Shown here: piece by piece, positions 9,354-18,370 of the stretch
How positions within the stretch are numbered: position 1 is the first letter of the stretch
How the letters are laid out: each line of letters starts with the position of its first letter
Source of the DNA: Prolixibacteraceae bacterium
GTDB taxonomy: Bacteria > Bacteroidota > Bacteroidia > Bacteroidales > Prolixibacteraceae
NCBI GenBank assembly: GCA_003506435.1
Contig: DOAQ01000019.1
Coordinates: forward strand, 186,001 to 250,000
Direction of reading: 5' to 3'
Length of the DNA stretch: 64,000 nt
The notes under the pieces: generated by a model
Told to the model about the DNA's origin: nothing
The model's input: the letters and a program-made list of their open reading frames with translations, nothing else
The model's database searches: none
Program-made: the position numbers and the translations under genes

Positions 9354-9444
9354 GCTTTTAATTTTTGTACGAAGATAAAAATTAGTGTTGAGTAAGGTCG
9401 AATATGAAAGTGAATTTCTTCGGACTGCATCAATACTATTCAAA

Positions 9445-10323
9445 TCAATAATCAGAAGGTACCAGGCATTTTAAACCATTTGGAATAATGCTGACGTCAA
9501 CTCTGTCCACGCCGCGATTTATCAATTCGCCATCTATCTGAAAATAATTCAGGGCAGGACGAAACTCCACAGTCAGTGCTTTCACCCGATGCCGGATGTA
9601 TTGAGGATGATCCGATGGTTTCCGTAAAATCAAATAAATTGCTTTAAACATATTCCGGCTGTCGATAATAAGCAAATCCAGAAATCCATCTTCGGCTTCA
9701 ATTCGGGAAGCAATTTTCACATTGTATCCGTATTGGCTGGTATTAAATATTGAAAACAAATATGGTCGAACCTCCAATTTTCTATCTTCCAGCAGAATTG
9801 TACAACACGGTGGTTTAAACGTAAATATACTTTTTACTCCAGCCACAAAATAGGATAAAAAACCTCTCATTTTTGTTGAAAGAGCATTAAAAATAATATC
9901 TGCATCAATAGCAAATCCGGTATTACTCAGAAATATTTGATTGTTAACGACACCCACATCAACACGGATTATCCTCCCCGAAATGGTTGTTTCAAGAGCC
10001 TCTTTCACCGGAAATGGTATTTTAAAATGACGGGCAAATCCATTCCCCGATCCAATGGGAATCATGCCAAGAATAACTTCAGAACCGACAAGTACACCAG
10101 CTACTTCATTCAGTGTCCCATCCCCACCGGCAGCCACCACTATATTAGCCTTCCATTCAATTGCCTTTACAGCAAGTTCGCGTGCATGATTCGGATATTC
10201 AGTAAAATGAATTTCATATTCATATCCATTTCGTGAACTAAAAAACCGTTCAATAATTTCACCGACAGTCGAATTATCGCTGGTTCCGGATATGCGATTA
10301 ATAATGAAAAACAGTTTTACCAT
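9445..10323 (-). CDS. Diacylglycerol/lipid kinase family protein (YegS-like)
   Basis: A 292-residue soluble lipid kinase of the DAGKc fold. VVAAGGDGTLNEVAGVL is the nucleotide-binding signature and MIPIGSGNGFARHFKIP is the second conserved loop. NTGFAIDADIIFNAL and DGFLDLLIID follow in the usual order, and QIDGEL near the C-terminus is the conserved tail motif. It likely phosphorylates diacylglycerol, sphingosine-like base or another membrane lipid. Its close neighbours are KdsA and an LTA-synthase-like phosphotransferase that would release diacylglycerol if it uses phospholipid as donor, so a lipid recycling role is possible but inferred. Confidence 0.88.
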   Translation of the reverse strand: MVKLFFIINRISGTSDNSTVGEIIERFFSSRNGYEYEIHFTEYPNHARELAVKAIEWKANIVVAAGGDGTLNEVAGVLVGSEVILGMIPIGSGNGFARHFKIPFPVKEALETTISGRIIRVDVGVVNNQIFLSNTGFAIDADIIFNALSTKMRGFLSYFVAGVKSIFTFKPPCCTILLEDRKLEVRPYLFSIFNTSQYGYNVKIASRIEAEDGFLDLLIIDSRNMFKAIYLILRKPSDHPQYIRHRVKALTVEFRPALNYFQIDGELINRGVDRVDVSIIPNGLKCLVPSDY

Positions 10324-10356
10324 ACAACTATTCAGAGATTTTAACAGCCTAAAAAC

Positions 10357-12276
10357 TTACTTTACGCGATACAACATTTTTTGATACTGGTGCGATGCCA
10401 CCACCTGATATGCACGTGCATCATTTAAAAATTCCCTATCAATAGCTTGTTCTATGGCCTGTCCGTCCGCGCTAAGTTCAAACTGTTTGAAAACACTTCC
10501 CGGCTGCAAAACAATCATTTTATTTTCAACCCGGTACGCAAACGATGAGTAAAACTGCATAAAACTTCGCCCCGGCACAGAGTCGGCCAATTGCACCAAA
10601 TCATGTCCGAATGCAGGTATTTCACAATCGACGCCTGCAAGGTCCAATAAGGTAGGAACCAAATCGAGTTGGCTGCACAGTTTCGTATATTTTGAATTAT
10701 TGATTCCGGGTGCAACAACGACAGCCGGAATATGAAATTTATGCACCGGCACCAGCATATCGCCATATACCCGGGTATTGTGATCGGCAACTACCACAAA
10801 AACAGTATGGTCGTAATAATCGGCGCTGCGAGCCAACCTAAAAAACTTTCCGATTGCATAATCGGCATATTTTATCGCATTATTAACGGTATTTTTAGGT
10901 TGTTCGAAAAGCTGGATTCGCCCATCCGGAAATTCAAAAGGCACATGGTTTGACGAAGAAAATATTAACGAAAAGAAAGGTTTATCGCCATACGACAAGT
11001 ATGTTTCGTGTGCTTTTTGCACCAAATCTTCATCCGAAACACCCCATGTACTTTTAAAAACCGGAGATTCGTAATCCGTTTCATCTATTATTTGACGAAT
11101 TCCATTCCCCGAGAAAAAACTGCCCATATTATCGAAATTGCTCATTCCGCCATAAATAAAACTGGTTTCAAAGCCAATACCTTTAAGCAGCGCCGCAATG
11201 CTGAAGAAATTTTGCTGCGATTTTCCCAATTTCACAACTTCCCGTGATGGGGTCGGCATAAAACCGGTAAAAACAGCTTCGATACCTCGTACACTTCGGG
11301 TTCCGGTAGAATACATATTGGTGTATAACAAACCGAGATTTGCCAAACTATCAAGCATTGGGGTTAGTTTGCTGTTTCCCAGACATCCGGTATATTCAGC
11401 GCCCAAACTTTCCTGCAAAAAAATAACAATATTGCATGGTTTCGAACGTGGGGAAACTGATTTTTGCTTGTGCACCAACGAATATTTTTCGCCTGAAAAG
11501 TCAGTTTCCTGTACAGCCATTAATTTCTTCACCCGCTGATACGATTCATCCAGGGGAAACTCACCGTACATTTTCGAAACATTTTCTTCACCTTGAAGTC
11601 CCTGGGCAGCATACAATATCGTATAAAAAGAATTTAAGCCCAAAGCATTTACAAGCTGATCATTTGAAAAGGCAGCAACACTCGGATTGTCAGGCCTTGG
11701 CTTTGTGAGGTTACCCCGGGCTCCCCAGAAAAGAAAAAACAAAATAATCGGGTAAACAACGAGTTTACTAACCCAATGAATATTCGTAAAAGCAGGCAGT
11801 TTTTTATAATTCCTTTTTATGAAATAGATGCAAACTCCCAACACAGAAAATGCCAAAACAGCTTCCATCCAAAAGCCTTTTGCCAACATCGAAAGTAATT
11901 CTTTCGGATAAATTAAATATTCAATGGCAATACGATTGGGGCGTGTATCGTATTCATTAATAAATGGAATGGTGCATAACTCAATAAAAATGACAAATAA
12001 AAGAAAGAATATATAATAAAGAGAAATGAATTTACCAGTCAACCGTAAAGTTCGTTTAAAAGCGATAACCGATAAAAAAATCGGAATTGCAAGGATGTAA
12101 CTCAAAATCATACTATCAAACTTCATCCCATACATCAATACTTTTCCGATCATCTCTAATGAATCAATTCGCTGGTGATAAATCAGCATGTATGAAACTC
12201 TTGATAAAAAAAGGAAAGAGAATAATAATACGGCAAAAATCAGGTGCAAGCTGAAATGAGAGAGGATTTTCTTCAT
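10357..12276 (-). CDS. LTA synthase-like membrane sulfatase-fold phosphotransferase
   Basis: A 639-residue protein with five N-terminal membrane helices (about 1-190) and an extracytoplasmic sulfatase/alkaline-phosphatase-fold domain (about 270-610). The catalytic Thr sits in SLGAEYTGCLGNSKLTPMLD and TGTRSVRGIEAVFTG region, and metal ligands are suggested by VVVADHNTRVYGD and VPVHKFHIPAVVVAPG, as in LTA synthase and phosphoethanolamine transferases. Gram-negative relatives in Bacteroidota modify lipid or glycan with phosphoglycerol or phosphoethanolamine groups. The actual acceptor is unknown. It lies 33 nt upstream of the lipid kinase in the same direction. Confidence 0.85.
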   Translation of the reverse strand: MKKILSHFSLHLIFAVLLFSFLFLSRVSYMLIYHQRIDSLEMIGKVLMYGMKFDSMILSYILAIPIFLSVIAFKRTLRLTGKFISLYYIFFLLFVIFIELCTIPFINEYDTRPNRIAIEYLIYPKELLSMLAKGFWMEAVLAFSVLGVCIYFIKRNYKKLPAFTNIHWVSKLVVYPIILFFLFWGARGNLTKPRPDNPSVAAFSNDQLVNALGLNSFYTILYAAQGLQGEENVSKMYGEFPLDESYQRVKKLMAVQETDFSGEKYSLVHKQKSVSPRSKPCNIVIFLQESLGAEYTGCLGNSKLTPMLDSLANLGLLYTNMYSTGTRSVRGIEAVFTGFMPTPSREVVKLGKSQQNFFSIAALLKGIGFETSFIYGGMSNFDNMGSFFSGNGIRQIIDETDYESPVFKSTWGVSDEDLVQKAHETYLSYGDKPFFSLIFSSSNHVPFEFPDGRIQLFEQPKNTVNNAIKYADYAIGKFFRLARSADYYDHTVFVVVADHNTRVYGDMLVPVHKFHIPAVVVAPGINNSKYTKLCSQLDLVPTLLDLAGVDCEIPAFGHDLVQLADSVPGRSFMQFYSSFAYRVENKMIVLQPGSVFKQFELSADGQAIEQAIDREFLNDARAYQVVASHQYQKMLYRVK

Positions 12277-12306
12277 CTGGTTATATCGTTTTGTATTTAC
12301 TGCATT

Positions 12307-13587
12307 TTATTTTTCAAACCGCTTACCCCACCAGCTTTTCAGCTTCTCCAGAATTTTCGCTTCGGTTGGATTATTCTGCGGAAAATAAAAGCGTTCGTTT
12401 TTTATTTCCTTCGGAAGAAACTCCTGCTCAACGAAATTATTATCGTACGAATGCGCGTATTTGTAGTCTTTTCCGTAGCCCAAATCTTTCATCAGTTTGG
12501 TTGGCGCATTGCGTATGTGAAGCGGAACCGGCAAATCGCCGGCGCTTTTAACCAATGCTATGGCCGCGTCGATAGCCGAATACGCCGAATTACTTTTGGG
12601 CGAAGTCGCCAGATAAATAGTACATTCGGAAAGAATGATGCGCGACTCGGGCATTCCGATTTTATGAACGGCATCGAATGTACTTTGCGCCAGCAGCAGT
12701 GCATTCGGGTTGGCAAGTCCAACATCTTCGGCAGCCAGAATAAGCAAACGGCGGGCAATAAATTTCGCATCTTCCCCACCCTCGATCATGCGGGCCAGCC
12801 AGTAAACTGCCGCATCGGGGTCGCTGCCACGGATGCTTTTTATGAAAGCCGAAATGATGTCGAAATGCATCTCGCCGTTCTTGTCGTAAATGGCCAGATT
12901 TTTCTGAAGACGGTCGGTCACAATTTCGTTCGTTATTACAACCTCATCGCCATCTTCAGCATTGATAACCAGTTCCAGCACATTCAGTAACTTCCGGGCA
13001 TCGCCGCCTGAATACCGGAACATGGCCTCATTTTCTTCAATCGTTATCTTTTTCTCCTTCAGTACCAAATCTTTGGTAATTGCCATCTCAACAATTTTCG
13101 CCAAATCATCTTTTTCGAGATATTGCAGTACATAAACCTGGCAGCGCGACAACAACGGGGAAATCACCTCGAACGAAGGATTTTCGGTGGTTGCGCCAAT
13201 CAGGGTTACAATGCCCTGCTCTACCGATGCCAACAGCGAATCCTGCTGCGACTTGCTGAACCGGTGAATTTCATCGATAAACAATATTGGATTGGGCCGA
13301 TTGAAGAACTGGGTCTTCTTTGCCTTGTCGATGGCTTCCCTGACATCTTTCACCCCCGAACTCACTGCGCTCAATGTGTAAAACGGGCGGTCAAGTGTGT
13401 TGGCTATGATTTTGGCCAGCGTGGTTTTGCCAACTCCCGGCGGTCCCCACAGAATGATGGAAGAAATATTTCCCGATTCAATCATTTTACGTAATACCGC
13501 TCCCTTGCCAACCAAATGTTGCTGACCAATATAATCGTCCAGTGTTTTCGGACGCAAACGCTCTGCCAGAGGTTGATTGCTCATCAT
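12307..13587 (-). CDS. rarA: Replication-associated recombination protein RarA (MgsA), AAA+ ATPase
   Basis: A 426-residue clamp-loader-like ATPase acting at stalled replication forks. PLAERLRPKTLDDYIGQQHL opens the protein, Walker A is GPPGVGKTT (Lys54), Walker B is ILFIDEIHRF, and GATTENPSFEVISPLLSRC contains sensor 1 and the arginine finger. The C-terminal half has the RarA-specific tetramerisation region with SDPDAAVYWLARMIEGGED and the final GKDYKYAHSYDNNFVEQ. Two ATG codons are possible (13587 and 13584). The gene is flanked on the left by the LTA-synthase-like gene and on the right by a TPR gene with 4 nt spacing, so it belongs to a leftward transcription unit. Confidence 0.95.
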   Translation of the reverse strand: MMSNQPLAERLRPKTLDDYIGQQHLVGKGAVLRKMIESGNISSIILWGPPGVGKTTLAKIIANTLDRPFYTLSAVSSGVKDVREAIDKAKKTQFFNRPNPILFIDEIHRFSKSQQDSLLASVEQGIVTLIGATTENPSFEVISPLLSRCQVYVLQYLEKDDLAKIVEMAITKDLVLKEKKITIEENEAMFRYSGGDARKLLNVLELVINAEDGDEVVITNEIVTDRLQKNLAIYDKNGEMHFDIISAFIKSIRGSDPDAAVYWLARMIEGGEDAKFIARRLLILAAEDVGLANPNALLLAQSTFDAVHKIGMPESRIILSECTIYLATSPKSNSAYSAIDAAIALVKSAGDLPVPLHIRNAPTKLMKDLGYGKDYKYAHSYDNNFVEQEFLPKEIKNERFYFPQNNPTEAKILEKLKSWWGKRFEK

Positions 13588-13591
13588 TAGC

Positions 13592-15565
13592 TTAGTTACA
13601 ATACCGCTTAATTACATTATATGCATTCTGAATGCCCAGCTCGCCGGCTTTACTTAAATCGGCTGCACCGCCTTCCACATCATCCATAAAAATACGAATC
13701 AACCCACGATTAAAATATGCTTCTGCAAAATCAGGCTCCAATCGTATGGCTTCGTTTAAATCAGTCAAGGCGCTTGGGTAATTTTTCAATTTGCACTTCA
13801 CATACGCGCTGTTAAAATACGCAAACGGAAATTTTGGGTTCAACCGGAGACATTCGTTATAATCAGCCAACACGATGTTATAATCGTTGAGTACCACATT
13901 ATCATTCGTCTGTTGCAACACTCCTTTCATCGGAAGTTTCAGCTCTTCCGACGGATCATTGAGCGATTCTATTAGTTCAGCCATTTTCACCCGGTAATTT
14001 GCACGCGAAAAATGCGCAAGCAGGTTTCCGTTTTTCAACTTTATCGCCTTGTCGAAATCATCTATTGCCCCCTGATAGTCAATCACCAAACCGCGGAAGA
14101 TACCCCGATCCAGAAAATTTTCGCTCAAGTTGTTGTTTACTTTTATCTTTTCATCAAAAAAGAGCACATAGTTTTTGAATGTTTCCAAAAAATAATCCGT
14201 TGGATTATTTGTAAGCATTATGGTTGGATTGTAATTATTGAAACCGTTCAATTCTTCCAGCGCCAGATTATAATATCTCGATTCACTGAATTCGGCCGAA
14301 CTGTTATCGTAAGCGCTCAGGATGAAAATTGGTTGCAGTTCGATAATTATATTTTTATTCTGAATGCGTCCATCGTCAACTTCTTCTTCCTCCATTTCGG
14401 GCAGGTTACGGGTATCGGCAAGCGCCAGACGGAACCGCCGACGGTCGCGGTCTTCTTTTGTTTCCGATTGGGCAGTCTGCTGTTGCGACCCGCTTTGCTG
14501 AGCAGACGATTGCTGAGGCGCTGCCTGTTGCTGCGACCCGCTTTGCTGGTTTGTAGCCTGTTGTTGCGAATTACCTGCTTTTTGTGAACTTGCAGCGCCG
14601 CCCGAAGCTCCTGCCTGCTGATTTTGCTGTTGTTGCTGTTGCTGGTTCTGTGCAAACACATCAGCATTCATTTCACGCAGCGCAAGTGCAAATTTCGGGT
14701 CCAGTCTGCCCGCAATCTGGTAATCCTGCATATACCCTTCCATCTTCAACACTTCCTTTGCAATTCCTCGGTTCATATAGGCATTGGCCATCGTCGGGTC
14801 AAGATAAATAGCAAAATCATAATCCATGATTGCCCCATTGAAATCTTCCAGTTTTTGTTTCACAATTCCCCGGTTATTGAAAGCAAAAGCATTTTTCGAA
14901 TCAAGTTTGATACACTGATCAAAGTCTCGCAGGGCTGCCGCATAATCTTCCAACTCGAAACGGGCCAGACCGCGTAAAAGATAAGCGCTTGCAAAGTGTG
15001 GCCGGATGATAATTGCCTTATTTAAATCGCGAATCGCCTCCCGAATATCGTTTTTCATAATTCGGGCATTACTCCGGTTGATATAGGCATTCGTAAATTT
15101 AGGATTCAGTTCAACTGCTTTATCGTAATCAGCAATTGCACCATCAATATTTTTCATCGACATTTTGGCAATCCCCCGGTTATTGTACACGGCTTCATTC
15201 CGCGGATCAAGTTCCACTGCTTTATCGTAATCGGCAATACACTTTTCGTACTCATGCAGCGACAAGTAAGCCAATCCGCGGTTCATGTATGCTTCCGGGT
15301 AATATGGTTTTATTTCGACAGCCTTGTTATAATCGTCAACCGCTCCCCTAAAATCTTCCAGATTATGCTTGGCAATTCCCCTAAAAAAATAAGGTTCAGG
15401 CAAATAGGGTTTGAATTTGATAACAATATTGAAACTTTCAATTGCACCTACATAATTTCCGATTTGAACACGGGTACGCCCAACACGCATAAAATGATCA
15501 ATATTCAACTGGGCTACCGAGCTGATGGAAGTCAGTAAAAAAAATATCAGTAATGTCTTTTTCAT
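13592..15565 (-). CDS. Exported tetratricopeptide-repeat protein with Q-rich linker
   Basis: A 657-residue protein with an N-terminal signal sequence (MKKTLLIFFLLTSISSVAQ) and about eight consecutive 34-residue TPR units from 20 to 300 (repeating PEAYMNRGLAYLSLHEYEKC-like units). A low-complexity Gln/Ser/Ala linker follows at about 305-375, and more TPR units lie at 480-655. It is probably periplasmic and acts as a protein-protein scaffold. No catalytic motif was seen. The Q-rich stretch is encoded by CAG/CAA runs and may vary in length among strains. Its role is unknown. Confidence 0.85.
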   Translation of the reverse strand: MKKTLLIFFLLTSISSVAQLNIDHFMRVGRTRVQIGNYVGAIESFNIVIKFKPYLPEPYFFRGIAKHNLEDFRGAVDDYNKAVEIKPYYPEAYMNRGLAYLSLHEYEKCIADYDKAVELDPRNEAVYNNRGIAKMSMKNIDGAIADYDKAVELNPKFTNAYINRSNARIMKNDIREAIRDLNKAIIIRPHFASAYLLRGLARFELEDYAAALRDFDQCIKLDSKNAFAFNNRGIVKQKLEDFNGAIMDYDFAIYLDPTMANAYMNRGIAKEVLKMEGYMQDYQIAGRLDPKFALALREMNADVFAQNQQQQQQQNQQAGASGGAASSQKAGNSQQQATNQQSGSQQQAAPQQSSAQQSGSQQQTAQSETKEDRDRRRFRLALADTRNLPEMEEEEVDDGRIQNKNIIIELQPIFILSAYDNSSAEFSESRYYNLALEELNGFNNYNPTIMLTNNPTDYFLETFKNYVLFFDEKIKVNNNLSENFLDRGIFRGLVIDYQGAIDDFDKAIKLKNGNLLAHFSRANYRVKMAELIESLNDPSEELKLPMKGVLQQTNDNVVLNDYNIVLADYNECLRLNPKFPFAYFNSAYVKCKLKNYPSALTDLNEAIRLEPDFAEAYFNRGLIRIFMDDVEGGAADLSKAGELGIQNAYNVIKRYCN

Positions 15566-15819
15566 AAAATATGCGAATGGTTCACCGGTTCATTTATTGG
15601 TTCAGAAAACGGATGCAATTTATGCACTCCGGAATCTGCCTGCAATTTAATAAGGGTAAAAATAATAATTTGCATGGCTTGGGCTGTATTTTCGGTTTTT
15701 TATTTAAAATTTGAAGTTTTTAACAGCCAGCAGTTCGGTGATTTTTAATCAAAAAAAGACAGAAACTTTTTCCTCCGGCGCTGGTTATTTAATATGAATA
15801 ACTTTAAAATCAGTTTTCT
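15566..15819. other. Divergent intergenic region without a gene
   Basis: This AT-rich gap separates the leftward TPR gene from the rightward tag gene. A possible -7 box for tag (TAACTTTA, 15799-15806, one mismatch to TAnnTTTG) is present, with no clear TTTG upstream. No other structure was recognised. Confidence 0.4.
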
Positions 15820-16386
15820 ATGAAAGAGCGATGCAGTTGGTCAACCAAAGATCCGTTATACATTCAATACCACGATGAAGAATGGGGTGTTCCGGTTCAC
15901 GATGACAAAAAATTATTTGAGTTCCTCATTCTCGAAGGCGTTCAGGCCGGACTAAGCTGGCTGACAGTTCTTCGGAAACGCGAAAATTACCGAAAAGCAT
16001 ACGATGATTTTGATGTCAGGAAAGTTGCCGTCTACGGACAGGACAAAATTGATGAGTTGATGAATAATGAAGGTCTTGTCAGAAATAAACTGAAAATTCT
16101 GGCAAGTATTACCAATGCCAAATGCTTTATCGAAGTACAGAAAGAATTCGGAAGTTTCGACCGTTATATATGGGGCTTCATCGGAGAGAAACCAATTGTC
16201 AACCATTGGGAAAGTTTAAGCCAGATTCCGGCGACCAGTCCGGGTTCAGATGAAATCAGCCGCGACATGAAGAAACGGGGTTTTAAATTCGTTGGCTCAA
16301 CCATTATTTATGCCCACATGCAGGCAACCGGCATGGTTAACGATCATTTGACAAGTTGCTTCCGGCATGGAGAATGTAATGATTAA
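15820..16386 (+). CDS. tag: DNA-3-methyladenine glycosylase I
   Basis: A 188-residue base-excision repair enzyme that removes 3-methyladenine. The zinc-binding residues of Tag are conserved with correct spacing: Cys5, His18, His176 and Cys180 (near MKERCSW, YHDEEWG and DHLTSCFRH). The catalytic-pocket segment FEFLILEGVQAGLSW with the catalytic Glu and the KRENYRKAY and FVGSTIIYAHMQATGMVNDH blocks are all typical. Length matches the E. coli enzyme (187). It appears to be a single-gene unit, with an octamer tandem repeat starting directly behind the stop codon. Confidence 0.96.
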   Translation: MKERCSWSTKDPLYIQYHDEEWGVPVHDDKKLFEFLILEGVQAGLSWLTVLRKRENYRKAYDDFDVRKVAVYGQDKIDELMNNEGLVRNKLKILASITNAKCFIEVQKEFGSFDRYIWGFIGEKPIVNHWESLSQIPATSPGSDEISRDMKKRGFKFVGSTIIYAHMQATGMVNDHLTSCFRHGECND

Positions 16387-16442
16387 ATTGTTGAATTGTT
16401 TGATTGTTTGATTGTTTGATTGTTGAATTGTTGAATTGTTTG
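16387..16442. repeat. Tandem octamer repeat
   Basis: Seven perfect 8-bp units follow one another immediately after the tag stop codon. They are of two versions, ATTGTTGA and ATTGTTTG, in the order A-B-B-B-A-A-B, and a partial eighth unit follows. The repeat is non-coding on both strands. Confidence 0.9.
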
Positions 16443-16555
16443 ATTGAAGAATTTAAGGTTGGGAAATGGAGAAATTGATTAATATCTGAAATCTGTTTTT
16501 CGTTTACCGTCTCACTACTCAAGACTCATTTCTCACTACACACCCAGTCTATAAA

Positions 16556-16656
16556 AAACAAAAAGGATGGTTCCTCTGAACCGATCCTTTTCTCTTAACC
16601 TAACTAAACTAACTAAACCAATAAAACTAATCAAACCTAAACTTATGAAAAAAAAT
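16556..16656 (-). ncRNA. Candidate small RNA with own promoter and terminator
   Basis: On the minus strand a perfect -7 box TATCTTTG (16670 to 16663) is followed by about 65 nt of unstructured, U-rich sequence containing repeated GGTTTAGTTAG and then the hairpin at 16562-16590 with a T run. This gives a predicted RNA of about 100 nt lying between the tag and floA genes and belonging to neither. A similar module (GGTTTAGTTAGTTAG, AGAG, hairpin, T run) occurs downstream of the peroxiredoxin gene at 20835-20900. No -33 TTTG was seen at the expected distance, so transcription is inferred. Confidence 0.4.
16562..16590 (-). terminator. Rho-independent terminator-like hairpin
   Basis: The hairpin reads AAAGGAT-GGTTC-CTCT-GAACC-G-ATCCTTT on the plus strand, with a single bulged G. 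The minus strand continues with a T-rich run (TTTTTGTTTTTTAT), so it terminates leftward transcripts. It would end the candidate small RNA starting near 16656. Confidence 0.7.
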
Positions 16657-16662
16657 CTACGA

Positions 16663-16670
16663 CAAAGATA
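16663..16670 (-). promoter_or_regulatory. Bacteroidota-type -7 box (TATCTTTG)
   Basis: This is a perfect TAnnTTTG match on the minus strand in the tag-floA intergenic region, positioned to drive the candidate small RNA. There is no good TTTG box 19-21 nt upstream. Confidence 0.4.
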
Positions 16671-16762
16671 TGTCCAAAAACACAATCATGTGTTAAGCGA
16701 ATATTAAGTTTTGTGTTTTACAGCATTTTGTTTTTACGAAAAATTAGCTAAATAAAGCAAAA

Positions 16763-16789
16763 AAAGCCCCGCAATAAATGCAGAGCTTT
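16763..16789 (-). terminator. Terminator of the nfeD-floA unit
   Basis: The hairpin (AAAGC arm 16763-16767 and GCTTT arm 16785-16789, with inner GCA/TGC pairs) lies 24 nt beyond the floA stop. On the minus strand it is followed by a run of T, as expected for rho-independent termination. Confidence 0.7.
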
Positions 16790-16812
16790 AAATATCAATT
16801 AATTACATCGAT

Positions 16813-17787
16813 TTATTCTTGTTTCTTGCTGTCCTCTCCTGCAATTGATTCCCGCATCGAAGTATCGGCCATGATGTTTTTATATTTCATGTAATCCATA
16901 ATCCCAAGGTTTCCGCTTCTGAAAGCTTCGGCAATTGCAAGAGGAATTTGCACCTCAGCTTCAATCACTTTAGCTCGTGCTTCCTGTGCTTTGGCAATCA
17001 TTTCCTGTTCGAGAGCAACAGCCATTGCACGGCGTTCTTCAGCCTTTGCCTGGGCAATGTTTTTATCAGCTTCAGCTTGGTCCATCTGAAGTACAGCGCC
17101 AATATTTTTACCAATATCTATATCTGCTATATCAATCGAAAGTATCTCAAATGCAGTACCGGCATCCAGTCCTTTTTCAAGTACCAGTTTCGATATTGTA
17201 TCAGGGTTTTCCAGCACCGACTTGTGACTGAACGATGACCCGATGGATGAAACGATGCCTTCGCCAACACGGGCAAGCACAGTTTCTTCGCCAGCCCCTC
17301 CAACCAGTTGCTTAATGTTTGCACGAACCGTAACACGGGCCCGGCAAATAAGCTGGATGCCGTCTTTAGAGACAGCACTTACAGGAGGAGTGTCAATCAC
17401 TTTCGGGTTCACCGACATTTGTACCGCTTCGAAAACATCACGGCCGGCCAAGTCGATTGCAGTAGCCATGTTAAACGGTAATTCAATGTTTGCTTTGGCA
17501 GCAGATACCAATGCATGAACCACTTTTGCAACTTGTCCTCCGGCCAGATAATGAGCTTCCAAACTGTTCCTGTTCAAGGGAACATCAGCTTTGGTGCCTT
17601 CAATCAGAGCGCGGACAATGACCGATGGCGGTACTTTTCTGAACCGCATCAAAAACAACTGCATAAGCGAAATGCGGACGCCTGAAACCAGCGCCGAAAA
17701 CCACAACCCGATCGGGATGTAGTATAAAATGATGATCAGCAGGACAATGATCCCTGCAATCAATCCAAATGTTCCGTAAAATTCCAT
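16813..17787 (-). CDS. floA: Flotillin-like protein FloA
   Basis: A 324-residue membrane-associated SPFH protein that organises functional membrane microdomains. One N-terminal membrane segment (about 8-35) is followed by an SPFH-like domain and the FloA-specific sequence RKVPPSVIVRALIEGTKADV and DLAGRDVFEAVQMSVNPKVI. A coiled-coil Ala/Glu-rich region (AQAKAEERRAMAVALEQEM) lies near the C-terminus. The length fits the family (about 330). It is encoded directly downstream of an NfeD-family gene with 5 nt spacing, the standard pairing for this family. Confidence 0.95.
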   Translation of the reverse strand: MEFYGTFGLIAGIIVLLIIILYYIPIGLWFSALVSGVRISLMQLFLMRFRKVPPSVIVRALIEGTKADVPLNRNSLEAHYLAGGQVAKVVHALVSAAKANIELPFNMATAIDLAGRDVFEAVQMSVNPKVIDTPPVSAVSKDGIQLICRARVTVRANIKQLVGGAGEETVLARVGEGIVSSIGSSFSHKSVLENPDTISKLVLEKGLDAGTAFEILSIDIADIDIGKNIGAVLQMDQAEADKNIAQAKAEERRAMAVALEQEMIAKAQEARAKVIEAEVQIPLAIAEAFRSGNLGIMDYMKYKNIMADTSMRESIAGEDSKKQE

Positions 17788-17792
17788 TCGTT

Positions 17793-18260
17793 TTAGTTTA
17801 TAGGTTCAACAATAATTTGCGTGCGTAAAATCCCGATGATCTTCACTTTTGTGTGCTGGTCAATAAAGTTGCCGGTTGATTTGGCTTCAACAATTTCCCC
17901 GCCAACCCGTACTTTTCCTATTGGGGCAAGGCGGCTTACCGTTATACCTTCATCTCCAATCCGGACAGTTTCTGCTTTTATTTCAGAAGAAGTACCGGTA
18001 ATTTTCGAATCGAGCATCATTTTTTTACCCATTCGCGTTTTAAACATCCGGTAAACCAGAATAGGGGAAACGATCAATACGAACAACAATGCAATTATTC
18101 CGGCAACCGTTCCATAACTTTTGAAAGCCAGGTAAACAGCCGCCCCCAGCATTAATAAACCGCCGATTCCGGCAACAGTAACACCCGGGAGAATGGCAAA
18201 CTCGATGAGCAAAAGCACAATCCCAAGGAAAACCAGAAATAGAATGACCAGAATATCCAT
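17793..18260 (-). CDS. NfeD-family membrane protein
   Basis: A 155-residue short NfeD protein. Three hydrophobic helices cover about 2-75 (FLVFLGIVLLLIEFAILPG at the start), followed by a C-terminal OB-fold beta domain (DEGITVSRLAPIGKVRVGG, then EIVEAKSTGNFIDQHTKV). It lacks the N-terminal ClpP-class protease domain of long NfeD proteins. It forms an operon with floA, and such pairs act together in membrane domain organisation. The start is the ATG at 18260. Confidence 0.92.
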   Translation of the reverse strand: MDILVILFLVFLGIVLLLIEFAILPGVTVAGIGGLLMLGAAVYLAFKSYGTVAGIIALLFVLIVSPILVYRMFKTRMGKKMMLDSKITGTSSEIKAETVRIGDEGITVSRLAPIGKVRVGGEIVEAKSTGNFIDQHTKVKIIGILRTQIIVEPIN

Positions 18261-18370
18261 AGATACAAGTTAAAAGTAAAAAAACGTATGAAAAACACGA
18301 GAAGCCATTGAAATCTGTGCATGGAAAAAATCCCGGAATGGCGAATACTCCTGTTAGAGGAATATTTACG

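Noticed and set aside
16645..16707. 20-residue frame starting MKKNLRQRYV in the tag-floA gap
   Set aside because: Too short and without support; the same segment is better explained as the promoter region of a minus-strand small RNA.
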